Shown: positions 34,827 through 43,914, counted from the stretch's first letter. The stretch: DNA of 64,000 bases from Polaromonas sp. JS666 (GCF_900103405.1 NZ_FNHX01000014.1:1-64000), one strand, 5' to 3'. Numbers and translations: made by a program. Notes: generated by a model from the sequence alone, not told the origin.

Positions 34827-35807
34827 ATGAACAACAAGCTGAAAGCGGTTTTGCTGGCCGCCGGCCTGGGCCTGGCCCAGCTCACGGCAGGGGCGCAAAC
34901 CGCCTGGCCCGCCAAGACCATCCGCATCATCGTGCCCTTCCCGGCGGGCGGGCCGACCGACATCACGGCGCGCGTCCTGGGCCAGGCCATCGGCGAGTCG
35001 CTCAAGACGCCGGTGATTGTGGAAAACAAGGCGGGCGGCCACGGTTTCATTGGCGTGGGCGAGGCGGCCAAAGCACCGGCCGACGGCTACACCCTGATGA
35101 TGGCCAGCATAGGCACCATGGCCATCAACCCCAGGCTGCACGAGAAGATTCCTTACGACGCCAACAAGGATTTCGCGCCGGTGTCCCTGGTGGTGACCGT
35201 GCCTATCGTGGTGGTGGCCAATCCGCGGGTGCTGCCGGTGGCGACCTTGCCGGAACTCGTGGAGCGGCTCAAGGCCAACCCCGGCAAGATCAATTTTGCG
35301 TCGGCCGGCAACGGTGGCTCCTCACACCTGGTGCCGGAGTACTTCAAGTACCGCACAGGCACTTTCATGACGCACATTCCCTACAAGGGCTCGGGTCCCG
35401 CCATCGGCGACGTGGTGGCGGGCCAGGTGCAACTGATGTTTGACACCCTGCTGACCAGCACGCCCTTTGTGAAAAGCGGCAAGCTCAGGATGCTGGGCGT
35501 CACCACCGCGCAGCGCCTGCCGCAGTACCCCGATGTGCCCACAGTCGCGGAGGCGCTGAACATGAAGGATTTCGAGGCCTCGTCCTGGTATGCGCTCTAT
35601 GCGCCCGCCGGCACGCCGCCCGACATCGTCAAGCGCCTGTCCGCCGAGGTGGACGCGGCGCTCAAGCAGCCGGCAGTGGCCAAACGCCTGACGGACCTGG
35701 GTGCCATACCCGCCGGAGGCACGCCGGAGAAACTGGCCGCGTTCCAGCGCCTTGAGCAGGACAAATGGGGCAAGGTGATCCAGCTTGCGCACGTCAAGCC
35801 GGACTGA
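34827..35807 (+). CDS. Tripartite tricarboxylate transporter receptor (Bug family), first copy
   Basis: A 326-residue periplasmic solute receptor with a signal peptide ending near TAGAQ. The IRIIVPFPAGGPTDITAR start of the mature chain and PYKGSGPAIGDVVAG are Bug-family marks. These proteins bind carboxylates, but no TctA/TctB membrane genes are nearby, so the partner is elsewhere. GGAGA precedes the ATG. Its position after the lyase and CoA transferase suggests the pathway's substrate as ligand. Confidence 0.87.
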   Translation: MNNKLKAVLLAAGLGLAQLTAGAQTAWPAKTIRIIVPFPAGGPTDITARVLGQAIGESLKTPVIVENKAGGHGFIGVGEAAKAPADGYTLMMASIGTMAINPRLHEKIPYDANKDFAPVSLVVTVPIVVVANPRVLPVATLPELVERLKANPGKINFASAGNGGSSHLVPEYFKYRTGTFMTHIPYKGSGPAIGDVVAGQVQLMFDTLLTSTPFVKSGKLRMLGVTTAQRLPQYPDVPTVAEALNMKDFEASSWYALYAPAGTPPDIVKRLSAEVDAALKQPAVAKRLTDLGAIPAGGTPEKLAAFQRLEQDKWGKVIQLAHVKPD

Positions 35808-35857
35808 ACGGGCCTCTTGAGCGGCGACACCGCCATACGACATCAACGGAGACACGC

Positions 35858-36829
35858 ATGAACAAAAACCTGAAAACCATTTTTATCGCCGCGGGCCTGG
35901 GCCTGGCCCAACTCACGGCGGGGGCGCAAACCGCCTGGCCCGAAAAGCCGGTGCGCATCATCGTGCCCTACGCGCCCGGCGGCACCACCGACTATGCGGC
36001 GCGGCAGATCGCGCAAAAACTCACCGAACAGACCAAACAGTCCTTTTATGTCGAAAACAAGGCCGGCGCCAGCGGCACCATAGGCACGGACCTGGTGGCC
36101 AAGGCCGCGCCCGACGGCTATACCCTGCTGACCAACGACACCACCTATGCGATGCTGCCTTCGCTGTTCAACAAGCTGCCCTGGGACCATGCCAACGGCC
36201 TGGTGCCGGTGACCACCATCGCGCTGACGCCGGTGGTGCTGGTGGTGGGCGTCAACTCGCCCTACAAGACGCTGGCCGAACTGCTGGCCTTCGCCCAGAA
36301 GAACCCGGGCAAACTCAATTTCGGCTCGGGCGGTCCGGGCAGCTCCACCCACCTGTCGGCCGAACTGCTCAAGAAGGAAGGCAAGTTCTTCATGACCCAC
36401 ATCCCCTACAAGGGCGCCGGCGAAGCCATGCTGGCGGTGGTGTCGGGCCAGGTCGACGTGCTGGTCACCGCCAGCCCCACGGCGATCCCGCAGGTCAAGG
36501 GCGGCAAGCTGCGCGCGCTGGCCGTCACCGGCGACAAGCGCCTGTCCAGCCTGCCCGATGTGCCCACCTTCCGGGAAGCGGGCCTGCGCGGTTACACGGT
36601 CACCAACTGGTTCGGCCTGGTGGCACCCAAGGGTACGCCGCCCGAGCTGGTCGGCAAGCTGCAGGCAGAAGTCAAAAAAGCGCTGGCCGACCCGGCCCTG
36701 CGCGAACGCCTGGCGCAGCAGGGCGCGCAGCCCGGCGGCATGGCGCCGGCCGACTTTGCCGGTTTCATCAAGCAGGAAACCCTGATCTGGGGCACGGTCG
36801 CCAAACTCGCCGGCGTGAAGCCCGAATAA
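35858..36829 (+). CDS. Tripartite tricarboxylate transporter receptor (Bug family), second copy
   Basis: A 323-residue paralogue of the preceding gene. The segment LGLAQLTAGAQTAWP around the cleavage site is identical in both, and 47 of 49 bases match there, while the mature domains differ widely. The VRIIVPYAPGGTTDYAAR and PYKGAGEAML segments confirm the family. The start at 35858 has GGAGA upstream. The ligand is probably different from that of the first copy. Confidence 0.87.
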   Translation: MNKNLKTIFIAAGLGLAQLTAGAQTAWPEKPVRIIVPYAPGGTTDYAARQIAQKLTEQTKQSFYVENKAGASGTIGTDLVAKAAPDGYTLLTNDTTYAMLPSLFNKLPWDHANGLVPVTTIALTPVVLVVGVNSPYKTLAELLAFAQKNPGKLNFGSGGPGSSTHLSAELLKKEGKFFMTHIPYKGAGEAMLAVVSGQVDVLVTASPTAIPQVKGGKLRALAVTGDKRLSSLPDVPTFREAGLRGYTVTNWFGLVAPKGTPPELVGKLQAEVKKALADPALRERLAQQGAQPGGMAPADFAGFIKQETLIWGTVAKLAGVKPE

Positions 36830-36841
36830 GGGCCGCGCAGC

Positions 36842-37771
36842 ATGTGGAACCTGTCCTTCACGCCACCGCAAGTCATTGAAGCCCGGGTGCTGACCCGCCT
36901 GCCGGACAGCCTGCGCCAGCCCCGGCCCACAGCCTGGGTGGATGCCAACAAGCCCGGCCACGTCATGGACAGCTTTCTCGAGGGCCCGGCCTTCGACCGC
37001 GCCGGCAACCTGTACTTGGTCGACATTCCCTACGGCCGCATCTTGCGCGTGAGCCCCGAGCTGCAATGGACGCAAGTCGCGCAGTACGAGGGCTGGCCCA
37101 ACGGCCTGGCGGTGCACCGCGACGGCAGCGTCTGGATCGCGGACTACCGGCGCGGCATCCTCAGGCTGGACCCGGCCACAGGCCGCGTGGACACGGTTCT
37201 GGGCCACCGCAACAGCGAGTCCTTCAAAGGGGTGAACGACCTTGCTTTCGACGCGCAAGGCCAGTGCTATTTCACCGACCAGGGGCAGACCGGCCTGCAC
37301 GACCCCACGGGCCGCGTCTACCGGCTGCGCGAAAACGGCCAGCTCGACCTGCTGCTGGGAAACGCGCCCAGCCCCAACGGCCTCGCGCTGAGCGCTGACG
37401 GCAAGCTGCTGTTTGTCGCCGTGACGCGCGGCAACGCGGTGTGGCGCGCGCCGCTGCTGCCCGACGGCTCCATCTCCAAGATGGGCGCCTTCCAGACTTT
37501 CTTTGGCGCCAGCGGCCCCGACGGCATGGCGCTGGACGCTGAGGGCCGGCTGGTGGTCGCGCATGCCAGCCTGGGCGGCGCTTTTGTGCTCAATGCGCGC
37601 GGCGAAGTCACGCATTTCGTGCGCAGCCCCGTGGGCGCCACGGTCACCAATGTCGCCTTCCGGCCGGGCACACGCGAACTGCTCATGACGGAATCACAGA
37701 CCGGCAGCGTGCTGACGGCAGAGCTGCCCGCGCCGGGCCAGCTTTTGTATTCACACGACACTCCGGAATGA
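36842..37771 (+). CDS. SMP-30/gluconolactonase family protein
   Basis: A 309-residue beta-propeller hydrolase lacking a signal peptide. FLEGPAFDRAGNLYLVD, KGVNDLAFDAQG, PNGLALSADGK and PDGMALDAEGR are the blade motifs that carry the metal ligands. It lies 12 bases after the second Bug gene, so it belongs to this operon. A lactone step would fit an organic acid arriving as lactone, but the substrate is unknown. Confidence 0.8.
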   Translation: MWNLSFTPPQVIEARVLTRLPDSLRQPRPTAWVDANKPGHVMDSFLEGPAFDRAGNLYLVDIPYGRILRVSPELQWTQVAQYEGWPNGLAVHRDGSVWIADYRRGILRLDPATGRVDTVLGHRNSESFKGVNDLAFDAQGQCYFTDQGQTGLHDPTGRVYRLRENGQLDLLLGNAPSPNGLALSADGKLLFVAVTRGNAVWRAPLLPDGSISKMGAFQTFFGASGPDGMALDAEGRLVVAHASLGGAFVLNARGEVTHFVRSPVGATVTNVAFRPGTRELLMTESQTGSVLTAELPAPGQLLYSHDTPE

Positions 37772-37797
37772 ACAGCGGAATAAGCAGAGATTCTCTG

Positions 37798-37824
37798 TTG
37801 ATTACTGACATTCATGCGCATAAT
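37798..37824 (+). promoter_or_regulatory. Weak promoter ahead of the LysR gene at 37833
   Basis: TTGATT at 37798-37803 and CATAAT at 37819-37824 are separated by 15 bases. The -10-like box ends eight bases before the ATG and there is no Shine-Dalgarno, so the transcript may be leaderless. Confidence 0.35.
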
Positions 37825-37832
37825 GAAGGCGC

Positions 37833-38768
37833 ATGGACAAACTCAAACAGCTGGAATCCTTTGTCTCGGTGGTGGCGCGCGGCAGCCTGACGGCGGCCGC
37901 CAAATCCGAAGGCGTGGCGCCGGCCATCATGGGCCGACGGCTGGACGCGCTGGAAGAGCGGCTGGGCGTGAAGCTGCTGGTGCGCACCACGCGGCGCATC
38001 GCGCTCACGCATGAAGGCAGCGCCTTCCTGGAAGACTGCCAGCGCCTGCTGGCCGACCTGGCCAATGCGGAGGCCAGCGTGTCGGCCGGCGGCGTCAAGG
38101 CCAGCGGGCATCTGCGCATCACCGCGCCGGCGGGCTTCGGGCGCCGGCACGTCGCGCCGCTGGTGACCCGCTTTCGCGAGCAGCATGCCGACGTGACGAT
38201 CTCGCTGAACCTCAGCGACCGCGTGGTCGACCTGGCGGGCGAAGGCTTTGACTGCGCCGTGCGCGTGGGCGACCTGCCCGATTCCTCGCTGGTCAGCGTG
38301 CGCATGGCCGACAACCGGCGCCTGTGCGTGGCCACGCCGCGCTACCTCAAGACCCACGGCACGCCGCAGCACCCCAGCGAGCTGGCGCGTTTTGACTGCC
38401 TCACGCTGTCCAGCGACGCCTCGCAGACGCGGGGCTGGGCCTTCCAGGTGGGCGGCGAGCTGGTGCACCTCAAGCCGGGCGGGCCGCTCGACTGCTCCGA
38501 CGGCCAGGTCCTGCACGACTGGTGCCTGGCCGACTGCGGCATTGCCTGGCGCAGCACCTGGGAGGTCGAATCGGAGATCGCCGCCGGGCGGCTGACGGCG
38601 GTGCTCGAAGACTTTGCCGCGCCACCCAACGGCATTTACGCCGTGTTCCCGCAGCGCAAACATTTGCCGCTGCGGGTGCGGCTGTGGGTAGACTTTCTCA
38701 AGCACCACTACAGCCAGCCCGAATTCTGGCGCAGCCCGGCGGCCACCGCCGCCGCCCTCAAGCCCTGA
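37833..38768 (+). CDS. LysR family transcriptional regulator
   Basis: A 311-residue LysR protein with an N-terminal helix-turn-helix (GSLTAAAKSEGVAPAIMGRRLDAL) and a C-terminal effector domain, similar to the CrgA/DsdC-like branch common in this group. It follows the Bug/SMP-30 operon on the same strand after a 61-base gap. Its target is not evident; the DUF2214 gene follows 30 bases later. Confidence 0.85.
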   Translation: MDKLKQLESFVSVVARGSLTAAAKSEGVAPAIMGRRLDALEERLGVKLLVRTTRRIALTHEGSAFLEDCQRLLADLANAEASVSAGGVKASGHLRITAPAGFGRRHVAPLVTRFREQHADVTISLNLSDRVVDLAGEGFDCAVRVGDLPDSSLVSVRMADNRRLCVATPRYLKTHGTPQHPSELARFDCLTLSSDASQTRGWAFQVGGELVHLKPGGPLDCSDGQVLHDWCLADCGIAWRSTWEVESEIAAGRLTAVLEDFAAPPNGIYAVFPQRKHLPLRVRLWVDFLKHHYSQPEFWRSPAATAAALKP

Positions 38769-38798
38769 CAAACCCCACAAGGAATAAAGGACCCCGCG

Positions 38799-39248
38799 AT
38801 GACGCTCGAAGCCCTGCTGGCCTATGCCCACCTGCTGGCGATTCTCACCATGGTGGTTTTTCTCGCGAGCGAGGCGGCGCTGTGCCGCGTCGAATGGCTG
38901 AACGCCGCAGTGGTCGAACGGCTGGGCAAGATAGACATGGTCTACGGTATCTCCGCGGGCCTGGTCCTGGCGACCGGCCTGGCGCGCGTGTTCCTGGGCA
39001 GCAAGGGCGCGGCCTGGTATGCGCACAACCCCCTGCTCTACTTAAAACTGGCGATGTTCCTGGTGATAGGGCTGATCTCCATCAAGCCGACGCTGATGTT
39101 TGTGCGCTGGCGGCGCGCGCTGCGCGCCAATGGCGCCCTGCCCGACGCGGTGGAGGTCAAAAAAGCACGCCGACTGGTGATGGTGCAGGCGCACATCCTG
39201 CCGTTTATCCCGCTGGTGGCGGTGTTCCTCGCGCGGGGCTTTGGCTAA
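38799..39248 (+). CDS. DUF2214 family membrane protein
   Basis: A 149-residue protein with four hydrophobic segments, matching the DUF2214 family (small inner-membrane proteins of unknown function). AAGGA lies 10-15 bases before the ATG. The 3' end overlaps the convergent exporter gene by four bases. It may be co-transcribed with the LysR gene. Confidence 0.75.
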   Translation: MTLEALLAYAHLLAILTMVVFLASEAALCRVEWLNAAVVERLGKIDMVYGISAGLVLATGLARVFLGSKGAAWYAHNPLLYLKLAMFLVIGLISIKPTLMFVRWRRALRANGALPDAVEVKKARRLVMVQAHILPFIPLVAVFLARGFG

Positions 39249-39877
39249 AGAAGACCGCGCACCAGCCAGAAGGCGGTGCCCCACATCATCAGCGCCACCA
39301 GCAAGTCCATGGCGCGCCAGACGGCCGGTGAGTTGAGCCGGCGCCCCACGCACCACAGCGCCACCCCCAGGCCGGTGAACCACAGCAGCGAACCGGTGAT
39401 GGCGCCCAGGCCGAACACCGCGTTGTCGGGCTGCGCATAGGCCAGCGAGGCCGTGCCTATGACCACGGCCGTGTCCAGCCAGGCATGGGGATTGAGCCAG
39501 GACAGCGCCAGCGCCAGGCCCACCGCCTTGCGGCGCGAAATGATCTCGGCGGCGGCCGGCGCACCGTCAGCCGACCGCGGCGCCGGCTGCAAAAAACGGC
39601 GCATCGCCTGGGCGCCGTAGACCAGCAGCACCAGCGCGCCCGCGCCCGTCATCGCGCCCAGCAGCTTGTCGGACAGGCCGCCCAGCTGCGCCAGCCCCAT
39701 CACCCCCAGGGCGATCAGCGCCACGTCGGTCAACACGCAGAGGGCGACCGTGAGCCACAGGTGCTGGCGCAGCAGGCCCATGCGTATGACGTGGGCGTTT
39801 TGCGGGCCTATGGCCATGATCAGCGAGAGGCTCAGGACCATACCGGTCAGGAAAGCAGGGGCGGCAAGCGGGTTCAT
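39245..39877 (-). CDS. argO: LysE/ArgO family amino acid exporter
   Basis: A 210-residue inner-membrane protein of about six segments. SLIMAIGPQNAHVIRMGLLRQ and LALSWLNPHAWLDT are clear LysE/ArgO signatures; these efflux carriers export arginine and lysine. The start at 39877 avoids a 19-residue polar extension. A LysR gene of the ArgP type is divergent from it, the usual pairing for ArgP/LysG-controlled exporters. Confidence 0.87.
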   Translation of the reverse strand: MNPLAAPAFLTGMVLSLSLIMAIGPQNAHVIRMGLLRQHLWLTVALCVLTDVALIALGVMGLAQLGGLSDKLLGAMTGAGALVLLVYGAQAMRRFLQPAPRSADGAPAAAEIISRRKAVGLALALSWLNPHAWLDTAVVIGTASLAYAQPDNAVFGLGAITGSLLWFTGLGVALWCVGRRLNSPAVWRAMDLLVALMMWGTAFWLVRGLL

Positions 39878-39964
39878 ACGGTTCTTCAAAGGTTCATGAG
39901 AGTCGGCTTGCACGCAGTGTCGGGCAAAGCCCATAATGCTTAAACAAAGTTAACTAAAACTCAG

Positions 39965-39974
39965 ATTGATCAAT
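39965..39974. promoter_or_regulatory. ATTGATCAAT palindrome in the argO/argP gap
   Basis: A perfect 10-bp palindrome lies in the 120-base AT-rich gap between the divergent exporter and LysR genes, 23 bases before the regulator start. It is a candidate binding site for the LysR protein. Confidence 0.4.
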
Positions 39975-39997
39975 TAATACTTGACTCAAACCCACCG

Positions 39998-40921
39998 ATG
40001 CTCGACGCCCGACAACTCGATGCCCTGGCCGCCGTGATTGAGCACGGCAGCTTTGGCGAGGCCGCCAAAACCCTGAGCCTGACGCTGGCCGCCGTCTCGC
40101 TGCGCATCAAGTCGCTGGAAGGCGAGCTGGGCCAGCGCCTGCTGGTGCGGGGCAAGCAGGTGCGCGCCACGCCGGCCGGCCAGGCCTTGCTGGGCCATGT
40201 GCGGCAGTTGCGGCTGATGGAGTCCGACCTGCTGGCAGGCCTGCAGGGCGGCGGCAAGGCCGGGCGCCTGCAAAGCCTGAGCGTGGCGGTGAATGCCGAT
40301 TCCCTGAGCAGCTGGTTTTTACCCGGTGTGGCGCCGGTGCTGCAGGGCCACGGCCTGCTGCTGGATGTGGTGGTGGACGACCAGGACCACACCCACGATG
40401 CGCTCAAGAGCGGCGACGTCACCGGCTGCGTGACCACACTGGCCCAAGCCATGCGCGGCTGCGTGGCCGAGCCCCTGGGCGTGATGCGCTACCGCTGCAT
40501 GGCCTCGCCGGCGCTGGTTGCGCAATGGAGCGAGCCTGCGCTGGGAGGCAAGGCGCAGGGGCCTAACCGCCTGGCCCATCGCCTGCTGGCCAGCCCGGCC
40601 GTGATCTTCAACCGCAAGGACGCGCTGCAGGACACTTTCCTGGCCCAGCATTTCAAGCTCAAGGGCGCGCTCTACCCGCGCCACTTCGTGCCGGCCGTCG
40701 ATGCCTTCGAGCTCGCGCTGGAGCTGGGCATGGGCTGGGGCATGGTGCCCGACATCCTGCTGGCGGCGCGCGCGCACCGTCCGCCGCTGCAGGAGGTGTT
40801 GCCGGGCTGCGCGGTCGACGTGCGGCTGTATTGGCAGCACTGGGCGCGCGAGCCGCTGGCGGCGCAGCGGCTGACGCAGGCCGTCAGGCAGGCGGCGAAG
40901 GAGCAGCTGCTGCAGGACTGA
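39998..40921 (+). CDS. argP: LysR regulator, ArgP/LysG type
   Basis: A 307-residue LysR regulator, beginning MLDARQLDALAAVIEHGSFGEAAKTLSLT, a form typical of ArgP (IciA/LysG). ArgP senses basic amino acids and activates argO. The divergent ArgO-like exporter supports the name. The ATG follows no clear ribosome binding site. Confidence 0.85.
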   Translation: MLDARQLDALAAVIEHGSFGEAAKTLSLTLAAVSLRIKSLEGELGQRLLVRGKQVRATPAGQALLGHVRQLRLMESDLLAGLQGGGKAGRLQSLSVAVNADSLSSWFLPGVAPVLQGHGLLLDVVVDDQDHTHDALKSGDVTGCVTTLAQAMRGCVAEPLGVMRYRCMASPALVAQWSEPALGGKAQGPNRLAHRLLASPAVIFNRKDALQDTFLAQHFKLKGALYPRHFVPAVDAFELALELGMGWGMVPDILLAARAHRPPLQEVLPGCAVDVRLYWQHWAREPLAAQRLTQAVRQAAKEQLLQD

Positions 40922-40928
40922 GGCCGGC

Positions 40929-40962
40929 AAAAAAAAGCCTGCCGGGTCGTCCCTGGCAGGCT
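40929..40962 (-). terminator. Intrinsic terminator of the PsiF-repeat gene
   Basis: AGCCTGCC at 40936-40943 pairs with GGCAGGCT at 40955-40962. On the minus strand the stem is followed by a run of eight T (40929-40936). It lies just past the end of the PsiF-type gene and immediately after the convergent argP stop. Confidence 0.8.
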
Positions 40963-40984
40963 GTTTGTGAGAAGCAGAGCGGCT

Positions 40985-41275
40985 TTATTTGCTCAGGCAC
41001 TCTTTCATGAAAGCCTTGCGTTCGTCGCCCTTTTTGCCCTTGGCATCGACGTTGCAGCTTTTCATCTTGTCTTGCTGCGTGGCCTTCTTGGCGCTCAGGC
41101 ATTCCTTCATGAAGGCCTTGCGTTCGTCGCCCTTCTTGCCCTCGGCATCCTTGTTGCAAGTGCCCATCTTGGTTTGCTGCGCGGTCTTGGCGGGAGCGTC
41201 CTGGGCATGCGCCACCGGAGACAGGATCATGGTGGCGGCAAAAGCGAAGGCGGTCAGGGATAACAGCTTTTTCAT
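40985..41275 (-). CDS. PsiF repeat protein
   Basis: A 96-residue secreted protein: a signal peptide (MKKLLSLTAFAFAATMILSP, cleavage near AHAQ) and two tandem PsiF repeats of 34 residues, each with two cysteines and GDERKAFMKECLS. The repeats are nearly identical at DNA level with a 102-base period. In E. coli PsiF is induced by phosphate starvation; its function is unknown. The start at 41275 follows GGAGCCACC. Confidence 0.85.
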   Translation of the reverse strand: MKKLLSLTAFAFAATMILSPVAHAQDAPAKTAQQTKMGTCNKDAEGKKGDERKAFMKECLSAKKATQQDKMKSCNVDAKGKKGDERKAFMKECLSK

Positions 41276-41397
41276 GGTGGCTCCAATGGGTTGGGAATCG
41301 GGATTGAGTTCCGGCTGGAATTCCAACACATAACGCCGGGCCAGGCAAATTCGATGACCGGGCATGCGCGCGCGCCGGGCGGCGCATGGCTTAACCG

Positions 41398-41403
41398 TAA
41401 AAT
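41398..41403 (+). promoter_or_regulatory. TAAAAT box six bases before argS
   Basis: TAAAAT ends six bases before the argS ATG, and no Shine-Dalgarno exists. If it is the -10 element, the argS message would be leaderless. No -35 match was found upstream. Confidence 0.4.
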
Positions 41404-41409
41404 CAGCCC

Positions 41410-43095
41410 ATGCTCTCGATTAAAAAAGACCTGCTCGCGGCCCTGGCCGCGGGCCTGGAAGAACTTTCCCCCGGCGCGGGCGACAAAGCCGCGTTTGAAT
41501 CCCCCAAGGTGGCGGCCCACGGTGACTTCGCTTGCACGGCCGCGATGCAGCTGGCCAAGCCGCTCAAGCTCAATCCGCGCCAGCTCGCCGAAAACCTGCG
41601 CGCCATTTTGCTCAAGGCCCCGGCCTTCGAGCGCTGGGTGGACGCCATCGAGATCGCCGGCCCCGGCTTCATCAACATCCGCCTCAAGCCCGCCGCCAAG
41701 CAGGAAACCGTGCGCGAGGTGCTGCAGGCCGGCGCCGCCTACGGCACGCAAGCGGCAGGCAGCGGGCAGCGCATGATCGTTGAATTCGTTTCAGCCAACC
41801 CGACCGGGCCGCTGCATGTGGGCCACGGCCGGCAGGCCGCGCTGGGAGACGCGATCTGCAACCTGTTCGCCACCCAAGGCGCGCAGGTCTGGCGCGAGTT
41901 CTATTACAACGACGCGGGCGTGCAGATCCAGACCCTCGCCGCCAGCACGCAGGCGCGCGCCAAGGGCCTCAAGCCCGGTGATGCCGGCTGGCCCGAATCG
42001 GCCTACAACGGCGACTACATCGCCGACATCGCGGCCGACTTCCTGGCGAAAAAAACGGTCAAGTCGGACGACCGCGAGTTCACCGCCTCCGGCGACGTGG
42101 ACGACATGGACTCGATACGCCAGTTCGCCGTGGCCTACCTGCGCCACGAGCAGGACCTGGACCTCAAGGCCTTCTCGGTCAAGTTCGACAACTATTACCT
42201 CGAGTCCAGCCTGTACAGCTCGGGCCGCGTCGACGCCACGGTGGCGAAACTGAAAAACGCCGGCAAGACCTATGAACAGGACGGCGCGCTGTGGCTGAAG
42301 TCGACCGATTACGGCGACGACAAAGACCGCGTGATGAAAAAGAGCGACGGCAGCTACACCTACTTCGTGCCCGACGTGGCCTACCACCTGGCCAAGTGGG
42401 AGCGCGGCTTCGGCAAGGCAATCAACATCCAGGGCATGGACCACCACGGCACCATCGCCCGCGTGCGCGCGGGGCTGCAGGCTGCCGGCGAGGGCATTCC
42501 CCAAGGCTACCCCGACTACGTGCTGCACACCATGGTGCGCGTCATGCGCAACGGCGAGGAGGTCAAGATCTCCAAGCGCGCCGGCAGCTACGTCACGCTG
42601 CGCGACCTGATCGAATGGACCAGCGCCGATGCCGTGCGTTTCTTTTTGCTCAGCCGCAAGCCGGACACCGAGTACATCTTCGACATCGACCTGGCGCTGG
42701 CCAAGAACAACGAGAACCCGGTGTACTACGTGCAGTACGCGCACGCGCGCATCTGCTCCATCCTCACCACCTGGGCCGAGCAGGGCGGCGACGAAGCCAG
42801 CCTGAAGTCGGCCGACCTCTCGGCGCTGGACAGCCCGCAGGCCCAGGCGCTGATGCTGCTGCTGGCCAAATACCCCGAAATGCTGGCCAATGCGGCCGCC
42901 GGCCTGGCACCGCACGACGTGGCGTTTTACCTGCGCGAGCTGGCCGCCTGCTACCACAGCTATTACGATGCCGAGCGCATCCTGGTCGATGACGAGGCCG
43001 TCAAGCGCGCCCGGCTGGCACTGGTCGCCGCGACCGCGCAGGTGTTGCACAATGGCCTGGCGGTGCTGGGCGTGAGCGCCCCGCGCAAGATGTAA
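41410..43095 (+). CDS. argS: Arginyl-tRNA synthetase
   Basis: A 561-residue class I synthetase. The HIGH motif appears as HVGH in NPTGPLHVGHGRQ (about residues 131-143), and the KMSKS loop as the ISKRAGSY variant typical of ArgRS. The N-terminal Add-1 domain and the C-terminal DALR anticodon-binding domain (YYDAERILVDDE) complete the enzyme. It charges tRNA-Arg and is essential. The SPOR and dsbA genes follow on the same strand. Confidence 0.97.
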   Translation: MLSIKKDLLAALAAGLEELSPGAGDKAAFESPKVAAHGDFACTAAMQLAKPLKLNPRQLAENLRAILLKAPAFERWVDAIEIAGPGFINIRLKPAAKQETVREVLQAGAAYGTQAAGSGQRMIVEFVSANPTGPLHVGHGRQAALGDAICNLFATQGAQVWREFYYNDAGVQIQTLAASTQARAKGLKPGDAGWPESAYNGDYIADIAADFLAKKTVKSDDREFTASGDVDDMDSIRQFAVAYLRHEQDLDLKAFSVKFDNYYLESSLYSSGRVDATVAKLKNAGKTYEQDGALWLKSTDYGDDKDRVMKKSDGSYTYFVPDVAYHLAKWERGFGKAINIQGMDHHGTIARVRAGLQAAGEGIPQGYPDYVLHTMVRVMRNGEEVKISKRAGSYVTLRDLIEWTSADAVRFFLLSRKPDTEYIFDIDLALAKNNENPVYYVQYAHARICSILTTWAEQGGDEASLKSADLSALDSPQAQALMLLLAKYPEMLANAAAGLAPHDVAFYLRELAACYHSYYDAERILVDDEAVKRARLALVAATAQVLHNGLAVLGVSAPRKM

Positions 43096-43131
43096 GAACG
43101 CCGGTAGCAACCGGATTTTCAGGACAAGGCA

Positions 43132-43785
43132 ATGAACGTGGGCAAGGGTATGAATACACAACGAGGCGGGACGCTGCTGGGTTTGATCATTGGCGCGCTG
43201 ATAGGCCTGGGCGCCGCGCTGGCCGTGGCGGTCTACATCACCAAGGTGCCCGTGCCTTTCATGAACAAGAGCCAGGCGCGCAATCCCGACAGCGACGCCG
43301 CGGAAGCCAAGAAGAACAAGGACTGGAACCCGAACGCGCCGCTGGCCGGCAAGAACCAGCCCAAGCCGCCGCCAGGCGCGGCCAACCCTGAAGTGCCCGG
43401 TGTTGCCGTTCCCGACCCCGCCGCGCCCAAGGCCGCCGCCTCGGCGCCCGCCAAAGCCGCCGCCGCCAAGCCCGCCCCCGCGGCCGACCCGCTGGGCGAC
43501 CTGGCCAAGGCCAAGGTCGAAGGCCTGTCGTCCGGCCCCAGCGTCGACCCTTTCAGCTACTTCATCCAGGCCGGCGCCTTCCGCACGCCCGAAGACGCCG
43601 AGCAGCAGCGCGCCAAGCTGCTGTTGCTGGGCATGCAGGCCAAGGTCACCGAGCGCGAACAGGCCGGCCGCACCGTGTACCGCGTGCGCCTCGGGCCTTT
43701 CGACAAAAAGGAAGATGCCGACAAAGCCAAGGAGCGGCTGGACAACAATTCCATTGAAACGGCGCTGGTCCGCGTGCAGCGCTGA
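43132..43785 (+). CDS. SPOR domain protein (FtsN-like)
   Basis: A 217-residue bitopic protein: a short cytoplasmic N-terminus, one membrane helix (about residues 14-36), a proline/alanine/lysine-rich periplasmic linker, and a C-terminal SPOR domain (about 140-217) for binding denuded peptidoglycan at the septum. This layout is that of FtsN-like division proteins. An alternative start at 43150 is possible; the first ATG has AGGA at a suitable distance. In this group an argS-SPOR-dsbA order is common to my recollection. Confidence 0.85.
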   Translation: MNVGKGMNTQRGGTLLGLIIGALIGLGAALAVAVYITKVPVPFMNKSQARNPDSDAAEAKKNKDWNPNAPLAGKNQPKPPPGAANPEVPGVAVPDPAAPKAAASAPAKAAAAKPAPAADPLGDLAKAKVEGLSSGPSVDPFSYFIQAGAFRTPEDAEQQRAKLLLLGMQAKVTEREQAGRTVYRVRLGPFDKKEDADKAKERLDNNSIETALVRVQR

Positions 43786-43914
43786 CCCCCCGCGCTGCCG
43801 ATAAGCTGAACTTTTCACGGGGCCGGTGTACAAACCCCTGTGCCCCGCACCACGAGGCCGCCGTCCGCAGGGGCGGCTTACCCACCATTTCTGTCATACC
43901 AGGAGAAGAATCTG

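Noticed and set aside
35843..37615. A 590-codon minus-strand frame across the second Bug gene and SMP-30 gene
   Set aside because: It crosses two intact plus-strand genes and their spacer; no start signal or family resemblance.
41005..41160. Possible short tandem-repeat array or CRISPR-like element
   Set aside because: The 102-base period is in frame and encodes the two PsiF repeats; there are only two units and no spacers.
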